Of a DNA stretch of 64,000 bases, positions 11,489 to 22,291 are shown one piece after another. Position numbers and translations under genes: made by a program. Below the pieces are notes generated by a model. It made no database searches. It was not told where the DNA came from and saw only the letters and a list, made by a program, of their open reading frames with translations. The stretch is taken from NCBI GenBank assembly GCA_902806595.1, contig CADCXC010000003.1, positions 682,001-746,000 on the forward strand. The letters are read 5' to 3'. Source of the stretch: Pyrenopolyporus hunteri (taxonomy: Eukaryota > Ascomycota > Sordariomycetes > Xylariales > Hypoxylaceae). Numbering within the stretch: position 1 is the stretch's first letter; every line of letters starts with the position of its first letter.

Positions 11489-13431
11489 CTAGAACGGCCT
11501 AATGGGTTCAACCGCATGCATCACTGATACGCCCTGTTTAGATCTCTGATTTTTGGCAGCGATGCCACCCCCCGTAGCCCGTCTCACATCAACGTCACCT
11601 AGCCGTTGAAATCCACCACGAATGCTGTCAGCTTCGTAACCCTTGGCCCGGAGTACGCTCGTTGCTACTCGGGAACTATCGCCGTCGTAACAGAGTATCA
11701 GAATCCGCTTGCCCTCTAGTGCCAAAACGGTCTCGTTGCAAGGGGATTTGAAATAATCTTCAAGTTCCGACCATAACGCTTCGAGTACGGCGGGATCCGA
11801 AAATGGACCGGGCTTTGATGGATCTGCGAATGGGAGGTTGATAGAGCCGGGGAAGCTGAACATAACGAAATCGATGGGCTGGCGGAGATCGACGATGGCC
11901 GCGCCATCTTTAATGCAAATGGCCCCATTAGGTTCGTGTTCCGTCATACCCAGCTCGATATCCGAAGGTATTTTATCTTCGGCCAATACTGTATTGAGCT
12001 CTAAGAATAGAGGAAGAGCGACAGCTGCGTCTTTCTCCCACGCCTCGTCATACCGGTAGAGATCGACCTTAGTTAGAGACTAGTTTTGGGTCAGAACTCA
12101 TATCCAGGCTTGCCTCGTAGGTTGACACACACCTCGTTCGTGATGGAAGGGAAATGTTCCGGGCCCAGCTTATCAAAGTACTCATTGATATATTGGTAAG
12201 GCAGATCGCAGCAGAGGAATACGCAGTGGACCTCGCCGTCTTCGCCCGCGTGCTCCTTCAGCGTTCCCGCCACCTTCTGCTTCTCGATGAATTGGAAAAG
12301 ACCTTTTAGGTTGAACCCCGAGGAGGGACCGCACACGATCCCCTCACGGCATAGGTCCAGCGACAGCGAGAAGGAGTCGTGGGAGCCAACTTCCTCAATA
12401 TGGTCGACTGCTGATTTCCAAGGGAATTCAACAGGGGCAAGCAGAGCATACGAACGAGGGCCCGGGACCCTGTCACCCGGTGCGGTACATACTCTAGAGA
12501 TTATCAGCCGTATCCTCTCTCGAGTGAGTCTCATCGAGGGTGTACGAACCCTAAACGGAAGACTGAAGGCTTTGCTTCTTTGAAGAACATGCCAAGCCCG
12601 GTCATAGTCCCTGCAGGGTGTCAGTCAAAGTTACAATTCTCATAGGTGTTGGAAACACCTACCAGACGTGCCCATGCCGGCGCAGAGCAGGTTGATTTCC
12701 GGCAGCTGTCTGAGGATTTGAGGCCCCGTCCACCTGACGTGTGCTTTCCAGTTCTACCCCTGAATCAGTCTCTACGAGGCCCGAGAGGGTATCTTATGAG
12801 CGTTTCCCTACATTTTCGTTTTCATATTGGTTCGGGTTTATGATGAACTCGTTGTCTTCCGCCATCCTCTCGGCGGCTCTGATCCCGCCACGCTCATCTG
12901 CAGGCTCGGGCTGGGAAGGGCCACCGAAGAGAGTTCTGCTACACTGTCAACCAACAACATCCGCTGCGAACCCGCGACTGGGATCTCACATGTCAAGGCC
13001 GAAAAACTGCATTAAGCGCAGCTTGGCCAAACTGGTCTTATTGCTTAAAAATGCACGCACGTCCGGGATACCATGGTATACTCTGGAGACGAGTGACATC
13101 GATATGACAGTCGAGCCGGAGCTGTACTCGATAATTGTCTTGGTCTTGCCGGGAACCACGCTCTTCTCCAGGAGGTTCAGTGCTGGCGCATCCCGTTAGC
13201 GTCGCGGCGTGTGGGTAAATCGGCTAGCAATAACTCACCTGGCATGGCTTTCACGTTGTTGGCTGGATGCATCGACATCATTTTCGCATATATTCTCACG
13301 CCATCGCGCCGATACGGGTTGAGATGTTCGGGGATCTCCACGAGCGGTAGAGGAGGGGCCGAGTCCGGATCGAAATAGTCTCGGACCGAGTTGGCGCCTT
13401 TGTAGACATTAAGGAAGTTATGATTCGACAT
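11489..13431 (-). CDS. Cysteine synthase-like PLP enzyme fused to rhodanese
   Basis: Seven exons: 13431..13239, 13182..12990, 12935..12812, 12753..12663, 12610..12550, 12493..12133, 12079..11489. Introns are 52-58 nt and all GT-AG; frames join exactly to 537 residues. The N-terminal fold-type II PLP domain (about 10-340) resembles O-acetylserine sulfhydrylase/cysteine synthase: Lys61 in NNVKAMP probably holds PLP, and SSGSTVISM plus GMGTSGTMTG form the substrate and phosphate loops. The C-terminal rhodanese domain (about 375-520) has its active-site Cys at 471 in CYDGDSSR. The fusion suggests sulfur supply or persulfide handling coupled to a beta-replacement reaction. The architecture occurs in other filamentous fungi, but its substrate is not established. 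Divergent from the MFS gene. Confidence 0.9.
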
Positions 13432-14682
13432 GTTTGAGGTACTCGCGCCGTTCTCTTCGCTATGAGAAACCTGCTTCTCGTACCTCCGGAGGAGTCAGAT
13501 ATGGCTGCCGAGACGGGGGAGGGCGCGTATAAATAGGTCCCCGATCCGTCCAGGTATACCTCCAGATCTTACATCAAGGGACTTATTTGTGCCGACAAGG
13601 TGATTTCGACATGGCTGTGGCACGCATAGTCGCATTCACATCTCCAAAAGCCAGGCCAGTCCGCATCCAAGCCAATTACCCAGCGGGATCTTGCTTGAGC
13701 AGATATCCCCCCCTTGGAGTACCTCGGGCGGACACACGGCAGTCTAGACTGCTTTCCTCATCGATCGCCTACCAGGTCTCGTCGCCGGACGTCTTGGCTG
13801 GCGGCGGATCGACATGTTTCGAACGTCGCTGGCCTCGGTGGAAAGGGGTACTATAAATGAGAATTATCCAATTCTTATTCGCGTGAGCAAATAAAGTTCG
13901 ATGATTCTTACTCTGTGTCCGCATTCCTGGGCCGCCGTTACATAGGTTACAATATAGCGCCGATCCCTGTACGAGGCACTTTGAGGTCGTTTCCAGCCAA
14001 TGAGATCGGGCGGCTTGGACCCTGGCCACGTCTCAGGGTGCATGGCACGGTTATAAATTTTACTTTACGTAGCATCTAGGAAGAATCATCGACGCCATCA
14101 CTTGGACCAAAACGGGTTTCCCACGTGAAATCTTTCATATTTATGCGTGAACCCTGAGATCTTGCTTATACCTGCCAGATTGCGTGCTTAGCCGGCCTAG
14201 ACCTTCGTGAAAGGATCAAAATATTTCTACCTAGGTAAGGTATATGCAGGTATCCGACGTTGTCCGCTTCCACCGCCTTTCTGTCCTGGTTCGGCCTCCT
14301 AAGTCTAAACTCCACCGTTATTTCTCTCCCCTCCGGTGATAACTAAGTGACGTTGGGTTCAATCCACTCCCTCGATGGCTTAAACTGGAAGCGGCTCGGA
14401 AAAGGAGAAGATGGCCGCCTAACGAGAACCTTTGCGATCTAATAGCGGGTCTCCCTAAGCTGTAGATCTCTCAGCCGCCATCAAGGTCGATCATTGAGCA
14501 GCGCAGAAATAGGCCTGATATCGACAGGGGTGTCCTTTTCCAGCAAGCTATATATATGGTTACATATTTCGTCCGGCCTACAAGCACCTGCCAAACGATT
14601 ACTTGATAAATAGGCACTCCGATCAAATCGCTCTTCGGAATAAACAACATCCCACGCACTTGCAACCACCTGGGTAGTAGTC
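13432..14682. other. Divergent promoter region
   Basis: About 1.25 kb between the starts of the cysteine-synthase/rhodanese gene (-) and the MFS transporter (+). A shared promoter is possible. No coding feature is supported; short open frames at 13587 and 13769 look random. Confidence 0.5.
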
Positions 14683-16888
14683 ATGGAGAAGACTTCGGCG
14701 GAACCAGAGCCCCCAACCGATGGCGTCGTCGCAGCGCTTGTCGACGGAGAGCAACCAAGGCTAGCAGAAACCAAGAACGGTTCGGAGAGCGAAACTGAAG
14801 TACGCCATGTCTTCAACGAGCAGACGAATTATGTCCCAAAGAGGACTATCATCACGGTAGATGCACCACGAAACGGCCATTCTCAGCACATTTACTAACA
14901 GATCAAGATATTCCTCGCTTGCGCCAGCGTTGACCTACTAGCCCTCATGGACCAGACCACGTTGGCCGCAAGTCTGTATATTATCGCAGATTCATTGAAA
15001 TCGAGCGACCAGGCTTCGTGGATCGCCAGTGGCTACTTTATGTGAGTCTTTCCCGCACCGCATGAATGCTGCCGTGGACATAGAGCATGAGGCTAAACCT
15101 GGGTACACAAGAACTTCGACCGTCGGCCAACTCTTCTATGGGCGGCTCTCGGATATCTGGTCTCGCAAGGTCATCTTGCTCATCGGTTTAGCCATCTTCT
15201 TCTTCGGCTCCTTGGCATCGTCTCTTGCTCAGACCGTCACCCAGCTGATCGTCTTCCGTTGTTTCACCGGCATCGGGGGCGGCGGGCTGATGACTATAGC
15301 CCAGACCATCGTCAGCGACGTGGTACCGTTGAGGGAGAGGGGCAAATACCAAGGAATCCTGGTAAGTAGATTCGAGGGACCCATCACCTCCACCTTCAGT
15401 GTTCCTCTTGATTGACCAGTTTTCAGGGGGCGGTCGTAGCCATTGCTAACGGAATTGGGCCCGTGATTGGGGGATCGCTTTCTTCGATCTCAGAGGACTC
15501 TTGGCGGTGGATATTCCGTCTGAATATGCCGCTTACCTTGTTGACCACATGCTGCGTTGTATTCATCATGCCGCTAAAGAAAGTCCAAGGGGATTGGAAA
15601 GTGTAGGGTCCTCGTCACCTTCTGTGGTTGCATCTCATGCTAACGGGGCGCTAGAAAACTGAAGGCGGTCGACTTTTTCGGCATTGTCCTTACTCTTGCC
15701 GGCGTGACAGTGCTCATGCTGGGTTTGACGTGGGGAGGTTCCGAGTACCCATGGAAATCGAGTGCAGTGATCACGACCTTAGTACTCGGGTTCGTGCTTT
15801 GCGTCGTCTTCGTCCTATGGGAGTGGCGGGTTCCGCGCTACCCTTTGGTCCCTCGTGAGGTCTCCTTATCAAATTACTATTGAGATTTCCACATGACTAA
15901 CCACGAACACAGTACATATCTTCAAGTCCAAGATTGTCAATGGCGCCTGCATCACCATGGCTATCAATGGATGGAATTTCGTCGTTCAGGTCTACTATAT
16001 TCCTACGTTCTACCAACTCGCCTATGGCTACTCAGCCACCAAGGCCGGCGCTATGCTGTTACCAATAACGCTCATACAGACACTTAGTAGCACGTTGTCC
16101 GGCCTGATAGTTCACTGGGTTGGACGATACCGCGAGTGTATTCTATTTGGCTGGGTATGCTGGGCTGTTGGCCTGGGTTTGATGTCGACGCTGGACGAAA
16201 ACTCGGGCCTCGGGAAACAAATAGGATACGGAATCATAATTGGAGTAGGAGTCGGGAACACACTTCAGCCGTACGTGCAAGAGAGCTCGCATTGCGTAAT
16301 GTGAGAGATAAAGACTGACTGTTGGTACATAGGGCTCTAATAGCTTGCCAAGCTGGCGTAGAGAGAAGAGACATGGCCGTTGTTACATCTTTTCGAAAGT
16401 GGGTGGCCCCTATTCAAACTTACCGTCTGAAGCGTCTGACAGTTAATTCTAGTTTCGTGCGAAACCTTGGGGGAACTTTCGGGCTTGCGATCTGCGGTAC
16501 AGTACTGTGAGTAATTATCTAACATAGTCTTTTTCCTTTTCCAGGATTTTTTCCTCAGACTGACATGACTAGGAATAACATTCTCGCGGAATCCCTTTCA
16601 TCATTAGGAACCGAGGATGACGACCTGAAAGACCTCCTCACACGCCCGCAATCATACCTCTCTTCCCTGCCCTCAAACGAAGCCCAGAGAATCCGGGCAA
16701 TCCTCATCCCTGCGTACCGCCAAGGCTTCAGAGTTATATTTCTCGTGGGAGCGTCCTTGGCTGCCTTTGCGTTCGTCGTTGCGTGGTTCATGATGCCCCA
16801 GGTTGAGCTAAGCCGCCCTGACGATGAAAAGCTCAAAGAAGAGGGCCGGAGGCAGCATGATGCGAAGCGAAATGTTGCGGCTCCTTGA
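14683..16888 (+). CDS. MFS drug:H+ antiporter-like transporter (DHA family)
   Basis: Nine exons: 14683..14856, 14902..15041, 15112..15361, 15427..15602, 15655..15854, 15913..16270, 16333..16398, 16453..16506, 16573..16888. All introns (45-70 nt) are GT-AG and every join keeps frame, giving 577 residues. Many hydrophobic helices; loop motif A GRLSDIWSRK (115-124) and antiporter motif C GIGPVIGG (from 198) mark a proton-coupled efflux transporter of the 14-helix DHA group, expected in the plasma membrane or vacuole. Such proteins export toxins, drugs or endogenous metabolites. The substrate is unknown. The long cytoplasmic N-terminus (about 60 residues) is acidic. Convergent with the HET gene 136 nt downstream. 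Confidence 0.9.
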
Positions 16889-17024
16889 AATATTTAGATT
16901 GTTACGATGACTGCCTAACCGCTATGATATAGAGGCTCAACCTGAGGAATTTCAATACCTATAATAGTAAACACCATTCAAGCATAATATCTAATAACAT
17001 ATTGACGTACTTTGACTTACCTCT

Positions 17025-18818
17025 TTAAGTAAGGGTGATATCTTGGAGTTCCCAAGCGCCCCCAATAATATCCAAGTCGACCAGTTCGGGCACCCAACAA
17101 CATGAGATGAAGCGATATAGACCCCTCAGCTGATCCACGGGTCGTAGAACATAGGGTACTGCTGATCCGACGAATAAACACAGCTTATCTCCGATATGTA
17201 TATCACAGTTTGCGCCCGTACTGCCCATCAATCCTGAAGTCGAGATGAAGGGTTTCCGGACCTCGCAATTGACACCTAATATGGAGCCCATGCTCACTAT
17301 AGCGCTTAGGGCTAGAGGGGTGCTTCCCACCAATGGTACTCCGTTATCACGGTCGGTCAATAAGTCGTAGTGCTCGCTCGTCTCAGACCTACCATCTGGC
17401 AACTCGTGAAGGAGTGCACACTTCCAGGCCTCACGCCGTTTAGTTCTAGTTTTGAACCCTCTTCGGATGCAAGATTGGCGCTCTATATCGTCTTCCCAAT
17501 TTATCAACTGTCTATGGGTTATCCGAATTAATTCGTCCATAGATCTGAGAGGCGAAGGATTAGACTGTGAGAGTCTGGCTATGTGCTGGACACTATCGGG
17601 TAATATGTAACCCTTGATCGTGAGTTGGCGTAGATCCTCCGAGAGTCGTGGTGGGTTCGGTGGAGGCTTCAATTCTCTCACTGCGTAAATTTGCATATAA
17701 GTTACGAGGTTAGGCGAAAGTCTCGATGCCGCATCACCTTCCCGTAGGGACATCCAGGTCGTTGCCCACGACGGCAAATTCTCCATAGGATCTGCAATAG
17801 AACAGAGAACGTGAGACAGCATGCCACCCTTAATCATGAAGATGCTTAGATCCGTAAACACGTCGACAACGGGTTTCGTATAGTTGATTTCAAGTAATCT
17901 CTCGTTCCGCAGGTTTCCCCTGACCAAACCGAGAATGGCGTACAGCCTGTCCCTGGGCTCCGACCACTTGAAGAAGCGCGTCTGCCAGAGTAGGTCGGCG
18001 AGTTCAACGTGGATTGATCCAACTTGCGGTTTATCGCTATGGGCTCGCATCCAACATCTCTGTACTTTATCCGCCCTAGCTGCGCCGATCAACCTCCAAA
18101 CATGCGTGTGTCGGCCGAGTTGAAGTCGACGCAAGGCATCGACAGCCAGGAGAACCCGGTTCCAGTCTATCCACCGGTCTCCGTAGACAATCGTTGCGGC
18201 TTTTGCCAAAGAGATCTCCTGGAGAACCCAAATGCGAACGAACCACGGCTGGGAGAAGAAACCATGCACCAATTTCATGTTAGACAAGTCATTTCCCGCC
18301 TTACTCAGGATCGCCGCGGCGGAGTCGGGATCGTTGGGGCTTGCATCAGCCAACGAATTCAATAGATCGCAGGTCTTGTCAGCCATATATTCGCCGTCTG
18401 TATAGATCTCTCCACCTAACCACACAATGACGTGCCCCGCGCAGCTGTATATCTTTCCCATGCGGCGGACTTCTTGGTTTCGCTCTTGCGTATTAGACTG
18501 ATCTATGCATATCGCATCTATCCATACGAGTCGCTTCCTATCTTGGAGTCTTAAGGCATGCAGCGCGGCTTCGAGGTTTTTTGTGACCCGAGACACTTGG
18601 TCGTTGAGTAAGATGGGAGCCGTGGCGGCAACGTCTCCCCATACATAAGACAGTGCTTCGTATTCGTGATTGTCGGTATTATATTCGTCGAAAGGGAAAT
18701 TATCCACTTTACATTCAAGTTTATCGCCTTCGTCGCCCGGAAGGATCGTTACTAGGCGAATTTGAGATCCGTCTGTAGGCAAGGGTTCGTAATTGATGGC
18801 GTTTATGAATGCCTTCAT
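17025..18818 (-). CDS. HET-domain protein (heterokaryon incompatibility type)
   Basis: Intronless, 597 residues from the ATG at 18818; the frame is open a few codons further upstream but has no ATG there. The N-terminal HET domain has its three conserved blocks: EYEALSYVWGD, LVWIDAICIDQSNTQERNQEVRRM and AGHVIVWLGG. HET proteins trigger regulated cell death after fusion of incompatible strains and are numerous and variable in Pezizomycotina. The C-terminal half has no recognised domain; the last 100 residues resemble the glycine-rich tail of many HET proteins. The frame is undamaged, so it is probably functional. No partner gene (NLR or similar) lies beside it. Confidence 0.92.
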   Translation of the reverse strand: MKAFINAINYEPLPTDGSQIRLVTILPGDEGDKLECKVDNFPFDEYNTDNHEYEALSYVWGDVAATAPILLNDQVSRVTKNLEAALHALRLQDRKRLVWIDAICIDQSNTQERNQEVRRMGKIYSCAGHVIVWLGGEIYTDGEYMADKTCDLLNSLADASPNDPDSAAAILSKAGNDLSNMKLVHGFFSQPWFVRIWVLQEISLAKAATIVYGDRWIDWNRVLLAVDALRRLQLGRHTHVWRLIGAARADKVQRCWMRAHSDKPQVGSIHVELADLLWQTRFFKWSEPRDRLYAILGLVRGNLRNERLLEINYTKPVVDVFTDLSIFMIKGGMLSHVLCSIADPMENLPSWATTWMSLREGDAASRLSPNLVTYMQIYAVRELKPPPNPPRLSEDLRQLTIKGYILPDSVQHIARLSQSNPSPLRSMDELIRITHRQLINWEDDIERQSCIRRGFKTRTKRREAWKCALLHELPDGRSETSEHYDLLTDRDNGVPLVGSTPLALSAIVSMGSILGVNCEVRKPFISTSGLMGSTGANCDIHIGDKLCLFVGSAVPYVLRPVDQLRGLYRFISCCWVPELVDLDIIGGAWELQDITLT

Positions 18819-20227
18819 TGCGGTGCGCTTAAGATCCAAGTATCTGCTTCATTAAGTACTTAGATCAGGAGGTACGAGAGCAATGTGCAACACAGTGGCA
18901 AGTCAATCCTTTAAACCCCTTAGCATAACCTACCTGTATGAGTGCTGGAGTGCCTAACGCTTCCATAGGGTGATGTTCACAGCCCCTCACTGTAACCATG
19001 ATAGCGTACGAGATACATCCTCACAGCCACTTTATGCAGCAGAGATCCGTCGCCTAATATTACGGAAGGGTTGCGAGTGATGAGTGATAAAAGCCACACC
19101 CGACCTTCATATCCGGTAACAAGTTATTTAGGGAAGAATTAGATTATTAGGTGGCTATTTATCGATCTCTGTCTAATATGATCGCCCTCTGGGAATTGTG
19201 TTAACCAAGAAAACGGCCGGTAATTCTTTATGGTAACAGGTATTTTTATAAGGGCTTTTGGGATGGCTGCCTAGGTACCTACCTATCTATTCGTTAAGAA
19301 ATGCTTACATTTAGCGTTGAATTACTGGCCGTTCTTCGATTATACAGGGCCTGAAGTGCGTAGAGCTAGTGCCCAGTAACGTGGATTTCACAAGATGCAG
19401 CGAACGCAAAGTCCGCAGCGTCCATTACACCTAGAAAAGAGCTTAATATTGAATTGGTATATTAAGAGCATAAGATACCTTAATGTAAATACTCACAATT
19501 ATCTGCCACTTTATCCATGAATAAAGTTGCTGATGTTGGCGTTCTAAGATGATAAGATGGAACATACAATTAATTTGTCCCAGTTACTGGTTCGAAGACG
19601 AGGGGCACCCATACCTAAGTACACTAAGAAATCACCTTATGACGGCCTAAAGGTTTATTGTTACATTTTAGGTCGATGACCGAAGGCCTCTATGAGATGG
19701 GAACGCGGGATATCCAGAAATGGAAATTCTTATCAAAACACCTTCGATTAAGAGAAAGGTTCGCGGGAAATCATTCCTAGATACTATGCCTATCTCTTAG
19801 CTAGTAGGCACCTGAATGATCTGAGCTCGACATCGAAGGCATTGACTTCTTCAAGTAGGTACCTAGACCACTATACAGGACCTCGATTTGATAATCGACG
19901 CGATATGGATATGCTCGCAACCCCCCAAAAGGATATGATAGATATGTTACATTATAGTCCGCGATATCGTGTTCGATTCGAACTTAGCCGTATCCAGCTA
20001 TGATTGGATTTTGTCAGTCGTCGTATGCTGTACCCCGCCTCCGTGGCTCGGTGAGTATCCAAGCCGAGAGATAAGTCCGCCCCGGGGTTTCTTCTACCTG
20101 CCTCTTTATATCCTATTCTACGGTATCCTCTACTTATTTAGTGCGTTTCTAGAAAATCCCACAGATAAAACCTCTTTGTCATTTCAATATTATTATAGAC
20201 GCTCCTAAGTTGGTACACAAAGTCGAT
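18819..20227. other. Divergent intergenic region, AT-rich
   Basis: About 1.4 kb between the HET (-) and amidase (+) starts. AT-rich, with several CCTAGGTACCT-type motifs (for example near 19270 and 19855). Frequent stops in all frames; no gene seen. Confidence 0.5.
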
Positions 20228-22066
20228 ATGTCGGTCGTAGAGCTCGGAAACCCTAGCAGAAGAGTCGCTGTGGACGAATTACGGCCAGTGCTCGAAAAGG
20301 CAGGACTAGATATTCCTAAACCGCTTCTTGAAGATTATAGCACGTTGATAACCACCTTAGATGCTGCCATTGCATCTCTACCGGATGATAAAGGGGTCTT
20401 ACCCTACCCGGACCTCACTAAGTATCCCCGCACGAACATACATATACCTGAAGACAATGACTTGGGCGCATGGGCTACAAAAGTACTATTTTCCTCTTAA
20501 TCTGTTACGAGCGAATTCTGATATAATATGTAGGTGACTGTGCAATGCGCGAGTCCGACTAGCGACTTGCTCAAGGGCCGTACGGTAGCGCTCAAGGATA
20601 ACATGGCGTTGGCGGGAGTGCGCTGCACAAACGGGACTCGGATGGTAGATTGGACCCCGGTCATCGACGCAACCGTCGTCACGAGGGTTCTAGATGCCGG
20701 TGCGACAATCGTAGGCAAGGCGGGTAAGACCACGCGCCCAGACAGGCTTTCCACGCGCATGATACAAACACTGAATGACCACAGCATGCGAAAACTCGTG
20801 CCTCGAAGGAATGTCCGGCACGGCCGTGACAGGCCAAGTCCATAACCCGTATGCCAAAGGTTATAGTGCCGGGGGTTCAAGTAGCGGTTCTGGACGCCTT
20901 GTGGCAACGGGTTCCGTTGATCTCGCCTTCGGTTGCGACCAAGGCGGGAGTATACGTATACCAGCATCGTCTTGTGGTATCGTGGGCCTTAAACCGACTT
21001 GGGGCCTAGTACCCTACACCGGTATCCTTAGCCTCGATGCGACCATTGATCACGCAGGGCCGATGGCCAAGAATGTAAGAGATTGCGCTTTATTTCTCGA
21101 AGCGATTGCCGGTCCTGATGGATGGGACGACCGCCAGCCACCGTTTGGGCTCGAAGGAGACAGACTAAAGTTCGTGGGCCCGGTAGACTCTGTACTTGCT
21201 AAAGAGCGGTCTAAGATGCTTCAAGGTGTCAGGATCGGGGTACTAAACGAAGGCTTTGAGATTGCCGGGCAGGACCCTAACGTAGTCGCATCGGTAAAGT
21301 CTGCGATCGAGAAATTCAAGTCACTCGGGGCGGAAGTCTCCCCGGTATCGATACCATTGCATAAAGAAGCGCCTTTGCTCTGGACGTGCGCTTTACCTCT
21401 ATCGGGAGGCCGACAATCCCTTCTCGGTGACATGGACGGGAGAAAGCAGCTCTACCTGACGGACCGCGCCGAGCTTGTAGGACCAAAGTTGACCCAAGAC
21501 CAGTTTGACGCCCTAGGACCTGGTGCGTCCAACATGTACGTGGGATATCTATGGGTCCAAGAGAAATACGGTGCGAAGGTACAGGGCAGAGCTATGAACC
21601 TCCTGAAAGCCACCAGCGTAAGACACATTCCCCGAAGCATTATTAGTCCAGGGCCGCTAAGATAACAATAGGATGCCTATGATCAAGCCCTGAAGACGTT
21701 CGACGTCCTGGTTATGCCAACCTTACCTTATCCGCCACCGCGTTTACCAGAGCCCGGATCCGACGAGGGTCCACTGAGTTTCTTGACCAGGACGATAGGA
21801 TTAGTAGCAAATACTTGTCCTTTCAATAGTGAGTTAAAACGTCCCACGGTTATACTTCACTCCGGAGAAAGGGCCACTGATATTTTGCCCCGAAAGACTC
21901 AGGACATCCTGCCCTTTCGCTCCCCGTCGGCTTCGTGCCTGCTCGGGAAGATCCGAATATAAAACTCCCTACGGCCATCCAGATAGTGGGGCGCAAGTAC
22001 GCCGACATCGATTGCCTAAAGGTGGCGGCTGCATGGGAGGAGGCATTTGACTGGAAAGGTCTATAG
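20228..22066 (+). CDS. Amidase-signature family hydrolase
   Basis: Five exons: 20228..20482, 20534..20723, 20785..21617, 21672..21828, 21897..22066; total 534 residues, all GT-AG with frames preserved. Amidase-signature enzymes hydrolyse carboxylic amides through a Ser-cisSer-Lys triad. Here Lys106 (ALKDN), Ser180 (AGGSSSGS) and nucleophile Ser204 (GGSIRIPAS) sit at the expected spacings. For the last intron, the acceptor at 21896 gives PFNNSGHPALSLPVGF, matching the family better than the AG four bases later. The first intron has an unusual donor (GTACTA). It lacks GatB/GatC partners nearby, so it is a stand-alone amidase, probably cytosolic. Substrate unknown. Confidence 0.9.
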
Positions 22067-22291
22067 GGGTCAGAGTAAAGCCCCTAATCGGGGCTATTCC
22101 GCCCCAAATACATGACGACGTGAGCGGTACTAAGTAAGTTCGGAGAGTAGGCGTCGGGATACCCTGACTCACGATGTAATTTACTAATTTCTTTATATCT
22201 ACCTAATTATCAAACTACCTTGTTAACTGGTAAGTGCAGTATCTTTGAAACCTCGATGTGAGTTCGTGATGACTAGCCGAACTGCATGGGT

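Noticed and set aside
18819..18839. Longer start for the HET protein
   Set aside because: The extension begins with TTG, not ATG; nuclear fungal genes start at ATG, and the ATG at 18818 precedes the conserved N-terminus.
21829..21900. Alternative acceptor (AG at 21899-21900) for the last amidase intron
   Set aside because: It gives NRHPAL rather than the family pattern NxSGHPAL obtained with the AG ending at 21896.
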